Positions 9,240-18,797 of a stretch of 64,000 bases of DNA are shown piece by piece. The notes under the pieces were generated by a model, which did not search any database, was not told where the DNA came from, and was given only the letters and a program-made list of their open reading frames with translations. Position 1 is the stretch's first letter, and every line of letters begins with the position of its first letter. A program made the translations under genes and the position numbers. The stretch is from Semisulcospira habei (lineage: Eukaryota > Mollusca > Gastropoda > Semisulcospiridae), in contig BTPG01000005.1 of the NCBI GenBank assembly GCA_036245525.1, positions 214,004,179-214,068,178 of the forward strand, written 5' to 3'.

Positions 9240-12200
9240 ATGTACACATCTGCACGGGACATAGACGACCCCGCCCTCCACGAGTCCCCTGCTGCCTTGC
9301 GGGCCTGGCCGCTTGGCTGCGGAAAGGCTAAGGGAGGAAAACCCTGACATCAAAGCCCCCGTGTCTCCGGGGTAGGCTTTCGAGCCAGAGACTAGGACAA
9401 GGACAGTCTGATATAAAACCTACGACCCGAGGACCTCGATGCCACCGTCCCAGCTTGCTAGGCCATGGCAGACGAACCAAGGGTTTAAAGGGTGGGGCCA
9501 GTACTGCGCACACTGCACTCCACCAAAAAGCTCCACCGCGCAGGCTTTAGGCAACGCCCACGGACCATGACACCGACCTTTCCAAGTCCTGTAGCGATGG
9601 GCAAGGGGCAAAACGGCAAACAAAAGATGTCACTGGAAGCCGCAGTCTCAAACCTGCATGCAGGCGGTTCAGGATATTGGTCGCCTGATGTTGACCTGGG
9701 GATGACAGCGTCACTCGGCACACCCTGAACGACTAAGCAGCCTTCTCTAGGGACAGCACTGCTTGCTCCACACGGAGAGGGGCCTAGAAAAGGTGGCCTA
9801 ACCAAAGCTCATCCCCTCATAACCCCAGTTGGCTAGCCGCGGTCAACGGGCATCTTCTCCTGCGGTCAGAAAACAAGAAAAAACAACGGATCCACTCTCA
9901 TGACGACCACGACCGGACTCAACGTAGCATGCTGGAACATCCGAACCATGCTCGACACGGCAGACAGCGGACGCCCTGAACGTCGCTCCGCCCTCATTGC
10001 CCATGAATTGCGAAGTACGCCTCCTGGAGGAAGGCAGCCTCCAAGAACTTGGCGCCGGCTACACCTTCTACTGGTCAGGCAGGCCTGCATCAGAAAGACG
10101 GCTCTCAGGCGTGGGCTTCATGGTCAAGACCTCCATTGCGACTAAGTTGGAAAATCTACCAACGGGTCACTCCGACCGCATCATGTCCATGCGCCTCCCA
10201 CTGAGACACCAGCAATACGTCATCCTTCTCAGTGTGTAATCCCCAACCCTCCTGGCAGAGCCTGCAGAAAAAGACAAGTTCTACTCTGACCTGCGCAGCA
10301 GAGCACCTCTGCAGACGACAAAGTCATCATCCTTGGCGACTTCAACGCCCGAGTGGGCCAGGACTCTAAAGCTTGGAAAGGACTCCTCGGCAAGCCTGGC
10401 GTTGGGAACTGCAATGACAATGGCCGCCTACTGTTGAAGTTCTGTGCAGAGCAGCAACTTGTCATCACCAACACTACTTTCCAGCAAAAGGACAGTCGAA
10501 AGACCACCTGGATGCATCCTGGCTCCAAGCACTGGCACCTTATCGACTATGTCCTAGTGCGTCAAAGGGACCGCAGTGACGTCCTCCTCACCAGAGTGAT
10601 GCCCAGCGCAGAGTGCCACACTGACCACCGCCTTGTCCGCTGCAAGCTCAGGCACCGCCTCAAGCTGAAACCCAAGAAAAAGCTTGATGTTGCCAGCCTT
10701 CAGCGTGACGACAAGAAAGCTGCCCTTCCGGCCGATTTACAGCGCATGCTCAAAGGCACAGTTGATCCAGCAGACTCTTCCCCTGAAACATCCTGGGAAC
10801 AACTGAAAACTGATATTGTAAAATCTTCTGTGGAAGTCTTGGGCTTTGCTAGAAAGAGGAACAAAGACTGGTTTGAAGAGAACGACGTAGAGATCCAGGA
10901 ACTTCTAGCAAAAAAGAGCTGCCCACCAGGCCCACCTAGCCCAGCCTTCCTGCCCTGCGAAGAAATCTGCCTTCCGCCTCATCTGCAGCAGTCTCCAGCT
11001 CAAGCTTACAGAGCTCCAGAAAGAGTGGTGGTCCAGACTCGCACAGAGGAACCAGCTTTGCGCTGACAACGGTGACTACAGTTGCTTCTACGAAGCACTG
11101 AAAGCAGTGTATGGCCCTAGGCACCTGGTACAAAGTCCCCTGCAAAGCGCTGATGGACAGGTGCTCCTCACAGATAATACCTCCATCTTGAACCGCTGGT
11201 CGGAATACTTTCAGGACCTCTTTGGCGCTGAGCGCACTGTTCAGGAAACAGCCATCCTCCAAATCCCACACTTCCCACTAAAGGTTGAATTGGATGCACC
11301 GCCCACCGCCGAAGAGACCCTCACAGCCATCCACCAGCTCAAGAGTGGCAAAGCAGCAGGCATTGACGGAATCGCGCCAGAGATCTGGAAACATGGATGC
11401 CCAGCACTGCACAACAAGCTCCACGACCTCTTTCTCTGCTGCTGGGAGAAAGGAACACTACCAAAGGATCTCCGTGATGCAGTCATCGTCACCCTGTACA
11501 AGAACAAAGGAGAGAAGTCCGCCTGCTCTAATTATCGAGTAATTATCCTGCTGTCCATTGCCGGGAATATTCTCGCAAGGCTGCTCCTGAATCGGCTGGT
11601 ACCTGCCATCGGTGAAGACCACCTCCCAGAGGGCCAGTGTGGCTTCAGAGCCAACAGGAGTACCACCGACATGGTCTTTGTGCTGAGACAGCTTCAGGAG
11701 AAGTGCCGTGGGCAGAACAAAGAGCTGTACGTAACGTTTGTCGACCTGACAAAAGCGTTAGATACTGTGAGCAGGCACGGCATGTGGCAGATCCTGGAGC
11801 GAATAGGCTGTCCCCCAAAGTTCCTCAGCATGATCGTCCAGCTCCACGAGGACCAGCAAGGCCAGGTCAGACTCAACAGTGACCTCTCAGAACCATTCCC
11901 CATTCTCAACGGCGTGAAGCAGGGCTGTGTGCTGGCACCGACCCGCTTTACCATCTTCTTTAGCATGATGTTGAAGCAGGCCACAGTGGACTTCGACGAT
12001 GATGATGCAGTGTACATCAGGTATCGTCTCGATGGCAGCCTGTTCAACCTCAGACGAATGCAAGCCCACTCCAAAACCCTAGACTGACTTATTCGTGAGC
12101 TGCTCTTTGCTGATAACGCTGCCTTCATTGCACACAGAGAGAGAGCCTTGCAGCGCATCACGTCCTGCTTCGCATATGCTGCCCAGCTCTTTGGACTTGA

Positions 12201-13110
12201 GGTCAGTCTGAAAAAGACAGAGGTCCTTCATCAGCCGGCACTCAAGGAAGAGCATCGCCCTCCCCACATCACCATCGGCGAGTCCGAACTGAAGTCTGTA
12301 CACCAGTTTACCTACCTTGATTGCATCATCACGTCAGAAGCCAAGCTGGACAAGGAGCTGGACAACAGGCTGGCAAAAGCGAACAGTGCTTTCGGGCGAC
12401 TATTCAAACGGGTGTGGCACAATCAACAGCTGATAAAAGGCACCAAGATCAGCGTGTACAGAGCTGTCGTCCTCACCACCCTGCTGTACGGTTCCGAGTC
12501 CTGGGCCCTCTACCGCAGCCAACTACGACTCCTCGAGCGCCTCCACCAGCGCTGCCTGCGTACCATCCTCAGCATTCACTGGAGTGACTATGTCACCAAC
12601 GTCGAGGTCCTTGAACAGGCGGAAACTGTGAGCATCGAGGTTTTGCTGCTGCGGACACAGCTTCGCTGGGCGGGGCACGTCTCCAGGATGGAGGATCATC
12701 GCCTACCCAATATAACTCTGTTCGGCGAGATCGCCACTGGACACCGAGACAGGAGGGCACCAAAGAAGAGATACAAAGACGGTCTCAAGAAGTCACTTAG
12801 TGCCTGCCAAATCGACCACCGCCAGTGGTCTTCGCTTGCTGCGGACCGTGACACCTGGCGCTCCAACATTTACAGGGCAGCCGTCTCCTTTGAGGACTCT
12901 CGCAGAGCTAACCTTAAAGACAAGCGGCTAAGTAGAAAAAAACAGAGTTGTCGTAACTCAGAATCCTGACCAGACCTTCCCCTGCAGCCACTGCGGTCGA
13001 ACCTGCCTGTCCCGGATTGGCCTCCGCAGCCACGAAAATGCTTGCAGACGACGTGGGCAAGCCCTATAGAATCTTCGTTCGCGAAGTCAAGCCAAGAGAC
13101 TAATGACATT
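9240..13110 (+). mobile_element. RTE/BovB-like non-LTR retrotransposon (LINE), nearly full length but decayed
   Basis: A leader (about 9240-9899) is followed by broken endonuclease and reverse transcriptase frames (9900-12969) and a short 3' end. The protein resembles the LINE often misannotated as craniofacial development protein 2-like in fish and molluscs. The clade name is from memory of the family and is less certain than the LINE call. No clear target-site duplication or 3' tail was found, so both ends are approximate. Confidence 0.85.
9900..12969 (+). pseudogene. LINE endonuclease-reverse transcriptase, broken
   Basis: It opens with an APE-type endonuclease (VACWNIRTML near 9918; GDFNAR near 10335; WHLIDYV near 10529; TDHR near 10620). 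The reverse transcriptase core follows from 11107 (KAAGIDGIAPEIW, GFRANRSTTDMVF, GVKQGCVLAPT). Damage: an internal deletion/frameshift near 10000-10020, a frameshift between 10240 and 10350, another near 10930-11100, and an in-frame TGA at 12085-12087. The catalytic FADD box reads FADN just after that stop (about 12109), so an active-site Asp is lost. A C2H2-like finger (CSHCGRTC...HENAC) follows out of frame at about 12983-13050, as usual for this LINE group. The element cannot be active. Confidence 0.88.
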
Positions 13111-13387
13111 GTCTCTCTCTGTCAGACATTTCTTTCTTTACCCTTGTGTTATATACGTTTCCCGACCTCTTTACAAAGGCAAGGTCATGAGATGTAAATC
13201 GCAGTAGCTATGTACATTTAGTTTTCGAGTCAAATTCCTCATCTCTACCGCTGTCGTACTGACATAGTAGTGCCTTCTCAGATGATGCGATGACTTCAAA
13301 CTCTGATGCATTCTCGTCGACAGTCTGCGGATCTAGAAACATGTGTAGATATTTGTCATGCAGACCATATTGACGTGACACAAATCC

Positions 13388-13601
13388 TTAACTCATTCAG
13401 CCCGACGCACGTATTTTCCCCAAGTCTGGAGGCGTCGTCTAACGGCTACGCACCTGCTGCAGGACATGGATCGACCATGATAATTCAAGGGTAGTGCCGG
13501 ATTAGCTTGGCGCCGACAGGCGCCAAGCTAATCTGGCATTACCCTTGAATTGTCATGGTCGACCCTCCTTTTGCCGCAGTGTGTCAGGCTGAATGGGTTA
13601 A
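13388..13601. mobile_element. Palindromic mini-element, family 1, copy b, bounded by TTAA
   Basis: The same ends as copy a (TTAACTCATTCAGCCC and GGCTGAATGGGTTAA) and the same palindromic core, with the centre GGCGCCGACAGGCGCC. Length is 214 bp against 213 bp for copy a. Confidence 0.75.
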
Positions 13602-14997
13602 TCAGGCGGGGTACTAGTGAACGCCACTCCTGTTCGACCAATCAGGCAGAGCAACAATGCTTTAGTGTGACTGGCAGAAAGGACCTCCCATAAAACGCAC
13701 CAACTGACTAAAATTGCACGCACTAAAACTGTTCAGAACGCATTTTTCTTATGCTTCAGCCAGATAAGATATCTGATGACTGTTCGAAAGGTGACGGTCA
13801 TTTGTTTGAAAGTATATCCAACACCAACCCAACTAGGTCAGCAACATCACTGTATCATTAGACTCATTACACCACTCATCATCCCTCTTCTTGCCATTGT
13901 CCGCTATGCCCACGATTTTGGCGATTACTGCGTCACCAAAGTCTAAAGGAACTATAGTGTATATTAGTAGTAGTAGTCGCAGGAGCGGAACATTTACCTC
14001 GGGGGGGGGGGGGGAGGGGGGGGGGGGGGGGCGGGGGAGGGGGGGTGGAGTTTCATGTTCCAGTCTTTTGTTTGGGGCCTTCAACCTGACACATTTTGGG
14101 GACGGACAGCGGGTGTGTGTCACGAACTCCCAGACCTTCCTTCCAGTGGCCAAATAAACAACAATTTGCGGGGGTTCGGGGGTGGGGGGTGGGGGGAATA
14201 ACATATGTATGTCAAAACTCGCCAGCATATCAAACGGAGAGACGGGGGGGTGGGGGGGGGGGCTTCCAAACACCCCCAAATGGATGTTAAAGTACATTAT
14301 GATTTTTTGGTCTGGAGGAGGGGAGATCCACCCAGATCTGCCTCTGAGTCGTGGAAGTAATAGTAGTAGTAGTATTTGTATGTTTTATTCACACAAATTT
14401 CGGAAGCAAGATACGCAAAAAAAGTCAGTTTATCAGAGCCTATATGGAACATATTTGACGAAAAAACGTCACGTTTTTGGTAGTAATCTGGCACTGTGAC
14501 GTAAAATTAAATCAAAAATCACGAGAAGTCATTGTGATACACATCGTGTTGCAAGCCTGTACGGGTATGCTGCCCACATGGGGCCATAGTTCAACAATAA
14601 ATATTGCAAAATTTGCTTTTTACAAATTCAGTATGTTTGCCTGGGCCGGCCTTTTGTTTGTGTGCATTCAGGACATCGTCCAGATCGCATATTTGTTGAG
14701 AAACCTTGTGACGCAAGGATGTGTAAGGGTTTCATACGTGCTGTCGGCTGTCTGAACAACTAGAACGATTTAGTTTCAGAAGACGCCATCACATCACTGC
14801 TTCAAACATCGTCTGACTTGCAGACCGGAGGACGTCACAAAGCAAAGTTTAGTATCATTGCTTCCCTGAGAGAGGGGGAATATGAGAGTATTAGGGAATC
14901 TTCTATGGTCCTCATTTTTCTATGTTATTTGCTCACAAAAACGCACACGACCTTGCCTTTCCTTTTTCTCAAATTCCTTTTATTTTTTTCTGTAATT
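13602..14997. other. Non-coding, with long G tracts
   Basis: No gene recognised. 14001-14047 is almost pure G with single A and C interruptions, and 14160-14275 has further G runs, so G-quadruplex formation on the + strand is plausible. Short TAG and AT repeats occur near 13965 and 14360. The G runs produce glycine or proline open frames that are not genes. Confidence 0.55.
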
Positions 14998-15088
14998 AGA
15001 TATATAAAGAAAGAACTGAATCTTCATTAACACTATGACTGAGAATTTAAGGGGTTAACTCAGTCATAGTGTTAATAATACTTCAAAT
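14998..15088. repeat. P1 left terminal palindrome (inferred)
   Basis: ATTAACACTATGACTGAG and its reverse complement lie about 14 bp apart around AATTTAAGGGG. The outer part (AGATATATAAAGAAAG to TTCATTAACAC) is a degenerate match to the right-hand palindrome at 31391-31633, whose loop is much longer. Confidence 0.65.
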
Positions 15089-16195
15089 CCCCCCCCCTCC
15101 CCCCCCCCCCCCCCATAGACAAAACACCCGGACAAACCAGTGCTTGTAACCCGAAGCAATTACATATACATAAACACCTCATGTCTGCGCTTGACTGGTT
15201 CTGAAAGACCCCCACTTCAATTCAGGTAAGATATGAATAGACCTGTTCTGAAAATACAAAGGGCCTGCAAGTATTCACATTTTCATGTCGGGACTAGATT
15301 GCCTTTTGAAACCGGGATCGAAATCTTTTGAATCAGATCGGTATGTACCCCACCTGACTCGATATGTAGCACACTTGTCTCGGTATTCATAAAGAAATTT
15401 TTAATTTTTCCAATTATGTGTTCACCCGTTTTGATTCTCCATTAAATGTAAATGGCCAACACCCACACACACACAGTCAATCTCACCCCTTTCTTACACA
15501 GAGAGAGGCCCGTCATAAAGACAGTAATCATACACCTTTACCCCGCTCTGTTTTATGTCTGTGCTTATAACAACCTTACAAGCACTGACGAAAGATTTTG
15601 GACCGGCTGACTGGAATTTTTAAAAAACCCACCCCGAGGGGGGTGTTTACTGTTGACTGTTATTTCTACACAGAATGAAACAGGCATGATCAAGCCAGTT
15701 CGAACATGACTAGTAACGCATGCACTGACAAAGGGTGTAGGTTGATTTTGCTGGTCATTTCAAAAGGCTTTGAACTTAATGTTGGCACAGTAATTGATTT
15801 GCCGCTCTTTGAAGACATACAGTGTGCGTCACGAGTGGGGTTTTATATCTCTGCTTGTTAGACTGCCTGGTTTTGTCAGCTGATTTTATTCCGCACGTTT
15901 TGCACATTTCGAAATCAGGCACGATCAAGCCAGTTTGAACATGACTGGTGCGTGCCTTGGAACTAATGCGTGTTAAGATATTTTTTAGTATAAAACCAAA
16001 CCCCAGAGCTAGGTACAGTCAATCATGACACAATATTCTGGAAGAAAATAGGTGGCCACGGAAATTTTTCATCAACTTAAGCTGTCAAAGGATAATGTCC
16101 TTTCTAATGAGACTAATTAAGTCGAAACAGCTCCTCGTTTCAAAGGTAAATGCATTTTTATTTCACTTATTATTAAAAATATATTTTATTATAAA
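15089..16195. other. P1 left terminal region, non-coding
   Basis: A C tract (about 15089-15114) is followed by the inverted-repeat block shared with the right end (15320-15365). Two direct repeats around GATCAAGCCAGTT(C/T)GAACAT lie near 15688 and 15920. No gene seen. Confidence 0.6.
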
Positions 16196-16747
16196 ATGAA
16201 TTCAGATGAACTCCTTCTATTGAATGATATCAGCGCTGTAGAAAACATAGACTTAGATTCGAAACGGGAAAGACTTTTATCTGTAGTGATTTCTGGTCAT
16301 TCCAAAACATATCTCGGAAAGCAATATTCAACCGAAGATATACTATCCCTCACGGCTGCTGATTTATTTAAACTTCATTTTAAATATGAACAGCACATGG
16401 CTTCACTAATGACCCGTGATTTGAGCAAATCAATTGTCTGCTTGTATTCAAAAGTTGTGAGTTATGCCCTTCCTGTAGACATTGAAAATCTCACAAATGA
16501 CCTCGAGAGTAACCCCATTGTAACGAGTGCAATTGGTAAATTAGCTTGCCTTTTATTCTACAAGTTTGGTAATTTGCTTGCTCCACTGGTAACATTAATT
16601 GTAACTAGCAGCCATATCGATTTCACGAAATTAAATTTTTTTGTTGATAAAAATGGACGACCAACAGACGACCCCCCAAACGACCCCACAGATGAACCCT
16701 GCCCCGGACCCTGTCAAGACCCCGATTCACACAGTGACAAAAATTAA
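16196..16747 (+). CDS. Polinton small protein 1, function unknown (183 aa)
   Basis: The start is the ATG in TATAAAATG. The protein opens MNSDELLLLNDISAVENI; most of it is soluble-looking, with a hydrophobic stretch around residues 115-145 (IGKLACLLFYKFGN onward) that could be membrane-associated. The last 95 nt overlap the next gene in another frame. P2 keeps only a frameshifted, C-terminally deleted remnant (57905-58129). I recognise no domain. Confidence 0.7.
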   Translation: MNSDELLLLNDISAVENIDLDSKRERLLSVVISGHSKTYLGKQYSTEDILSLTAADLFKLHFKYEQHMASLMTRDLSKSIVCLYSKVVSYALPVDIENLTNDLESNPIVTSAIGKLACLLFYKFGNLLAPLVTLIVTSSHIDFTKLNFFVDKNGRPTDDPPNDPTDEPCPGPCQDPDSHSDKN

Positions 16748-17132
16748 AAATGAAGGAAGGGTTCAGTCTGGTAAACGTTTAGCTGAATGGAACAAGCAAA
16801 AAAAATTACAGCTTCAAGCGCTAACAGAAAAGGCTCATGTAAGTGACCCGCCGTCAACACCGCCGGTAGGACCGGTAAGACCGTCAGAACTGGCATCCCT
16901 GTCACACACACATCAAAGTGAAAGACCTTCAACCCAGTCTAATTCTGAAACAGCAAAATATGTCGTTGCCGCATTTGTTGTCGGATCTGGTTTTGTAGCT
17001 TACCAATTATACAAAAAATACAAGCCACAGACTCGAACAGTGTCCAAAAAATTAAACACTCCATCATCAAAAACAGAAGTCTCCACATTACCAACAATAC
17101 CCAAAGTTGTCGACCCATTTATCATGCACTAA
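16653..17132 (+). CDS. Polinton small membrane protein 2 (159 aa)
   Basis: I start it at the ATG at 16653 rather than at an upstream TTG. It overlaps small protein 1 by 95 nt. The N-terminal two thirds is polar and Pro/Thr/Ser-rich; one predicted transmembrane segment (YVVAAFVVGSGFVAYQLY) is followed by a basic KKYKPQTRTVSKK stretch, suggesting a single-pass protein. The membrane and basic parts are conserved in P2 (57605-57904), while the N-terminal part is different or lost there. Function unknown. Confidence 0.7.
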   Translation: MDDQQTTPQTTPQMNPAPDPVKTPIHTVTKIKNEGRVQSGKRLAEWNKQKKLQLQALTEKAHVSDPPSTPPVGPVRPSELASLSHTHQSERPSTQSNSETAKYVVAAFVVGSGFVAYQLYKKYKPQTRTVSKKLNTPSSKTEVSTLPTIPKVVDPFIMH

Positions 17133-17168
17133 TAAATTTATTTATTTTAATTTTTATTGCCTTAGAAA

Positions 17169-17399
17169 ATGAATGACTCAAAGAACATGATGAATCTTGT
17201 GTATCATTCTGCCGTAATCAGTGGATTAGCAGTAGCTTATTCTACGCTGGGAAAAAGTCTACTCAAAATGAAATCAGCAGACCTCAGTAGATTGGATCTG
17301 GAAGATTCAGTTAAGCTAATTGCAGTTGTTACAGCGTCAATTGCGACAAAAAATTTTCTTGTCAAGCAGAGAATTATTCCCGAAAATGTTTCTATGTAA
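17169..17399 (+). CDS. Polinton small membrane protein 3 (76 aa)
   Basis: A short protein with two hydrophobic segments (VYHSAVISGLAVAYSTLG and KLIAVVTASIATKNFLV) around a polar linker. It is nearly identical in P2 (57339-57569), so it is a maintained gene and not a chance frame. Similar small two-helix proteins occur in other invertebrate Polintons as far as I recall; the role is not known. Confidence 0.75.
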   Translation: MNDSKNMMNLVYHSAVISGLAVAYSTLGKSLLKMKSADLSRLDLEDSVKLIAVVTASIATKNFLVKQRIIPENVSM

Positions 17400-17410
17400 A
17401 TAAAAATAAT

Positions 17411-17851
17411 ATGGCGACGATAGCTATTATGATAGGAGGTGCGATGGTTAACGCCCTCGCGTTTAGCGGCTCTAATTATCTCTTTTCTAAAATGGGTAGA
17501 GAAGAATCTGCACAAGAAATGAAACGTCACAATGAAGCATCTGAGAAACTTGCACAGGCAGAACAGGCGTATGAAAAACAAAGAATTGAAAAACTTGATT
17601 TTATCAATGACAGACTTAGACTAGAGGGTCACGCACTGCATACATTTTCAAATGTCAATTACGCGATCAAAGAATACTATCTTGTCACAGGTGAAGACAT
17701 GTCTATCCCAAAACCGAAACTAAGTGACTACTATCAACCAAGCCCAGAACAAAGAAACGGGGAGATAATCTTTGTTCTAGTGGGAATGACATTTGTATTT
17801 TTTACTGGTCTTTATTTTGCTAGAAGAAATGAACCCAGGGGTAGAAAATAA
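17411..17851 (+). CDS. Polinton small membrane protein 4 (146 aa), coiled coil between two membrane segments
   Basis: An N-terminal hydrophobic segment (ATIAIMIGGAMVNALAF) is followed by a charged, probably coiled-coil region (residues about 30-70), a tyrosine-rich LSDYYQPS stretch, and a C-terminal transmembrane helix (IIFVLVGMTFVFFTGLYF) with an Arg-rich end. Its last 23 nt overlap the integrase start in another frame, an arrangement also kept in P2. Function unknown; possibly a virion membrane or maturation protein. Confidence 0.75.
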   Translation: MATIAIMIGGAMVNALAFSGSNYLFSKMGREESAQEMKRHNEASEKLAQAEQAYEKQRIEKLDFINDRLRLEGHALHTFSNVNYAIKEYYLVTGEDMSIPKPKLSDYYQPSPEQRNGEIIFVLVGMTFVFFTGLYFARRNEPRGRK

Positions 17852-18797
17852 ACTATCGAAAATATATTACTCACCATCAGCCTATTGGAAAAGTCAAACC
17901 GCTATTCAGAAATTACAAGCCGCTGTGGGCGGAGATGTATCACTCAATCAAGTCAAGCAATGGTTACAGAGACAGGCAATTTGGCAGATATATTTACCTG
18001 CAAGAAAGATAACAAGACCTCATTTTGAGAACACAACACCAAATGACACGCACCAAATGGACCTCCTGTTCTTACCACATGACACAATAAGAAAGAAACG
18101 ATACAAGTACGCATTAACTGTTGTAGACATAGCTTCAAGATATAAAGACGCCGAACCCATATCTGACAAAACAGCCAGTACAGTTGCGACTGCTTTATCA
18201 AGTATCTATAAAAGAGGTCCTTTAAGATACCCCAGACTAGTGCAGGTTGATGACGGATCAGAATTCAAAGGTGCAGTTAATCAGTTATTTGCTAAGCATG
18301 GCGTACTGGTCAGACGTGGTATTCCAGGCATACACAGATCGCAGGCAATTGTAGAAAACTTCAACAAACAGTTGTCAGAAAGACTTTTCAGTTACCAGTA
18401 TTCTAAGGAACTCATGCATGACTCCCATAACACTGAGTGGGTACAAAGATTACCACATGTGATAAAAGCAATGAACAATGAAGGACACCCAAAACCTGCT
18501 GATGCTATTAAATTGAAAACAATTACAGAGCCAAAAACAGGACCAACCCCACCTCCAGACACAAGCTTGTTTACCAAACAGGTGAGATATTTATATCAAC
18601 CAGGTGAAGCTGAAAATGACATAAAGCGCAGGGCGACAGACCCCATCTGGTCAACATCCGTTCATAATATAAAAAAAATAATCCCCGGTCCAGACGCAAC
18701 AATATATTACCTGTATAACCCTGCGCCCCAGAGGGCATTTGTCAGAGAAGAATTACAGATTATTCCCCCAGACACCGTTACTCATTTCAGTAACTAA
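17829..18797 (+). CDS. Polinton retroviral-type integrase (322 aa)
   Basis: It would insert the element's linear DNA into the host chromosome. The start is the ATG at 17829, which overlaps small protein 4 by 23 nt. The rve core shows the acidic triad: D78 in HQMDLLF, D141 in QVDDGSEF and E176 in AIVENFN, with 34 residues between the last two (DD35E class). The C-terminal part (FTKQVRYLYQPGE to VREELQIIPPD) resembles the small barrel domain of Polinton and Ginger/Ty3 integrases. The frame is intact. Its 3' end overlaps the convergent polymerase gene by 45 nt. P2 carries a frameshifted copy (56027-56911). Confidence 0.92.
   Translation: MNPGVENKLSKIYYSPSAYWKSQTAIQKLQAAVGGDVSLNQVKQWLQRQAIWQIYLPARKITRPHFENTTPNDTHQMDLLFLPHDTIRKKRYKYALTVVDIASRYKDAEPISDKTASTVATALSSIYKRGPLRYPRLVQVDDGSEFKGAVNQLFAKHGVLVRRGIPGIHRSQAIVENFNKQLSERLFSYQYSKELMHDSHNTEWVQRLPHVIKAMNNEGHPKPADAIKLKTITEPKTGPTPPPDTSLFTKQVRYLYQPGEAENDIKRRATDPIWSTSVHNIKKIIPGPDATIYYLYNPAPQRAFVREELQIIPPDTVTHFSN

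Noticed and set aside
17829..18797. Integrase as part of a Ty3-like LTR element or a Ginger transposon
   Set aside because: No reverse transcriptase, gag or LTRs are adjacent; it is linked to a protein-primed polymerase and packaging ATPase in both copies.
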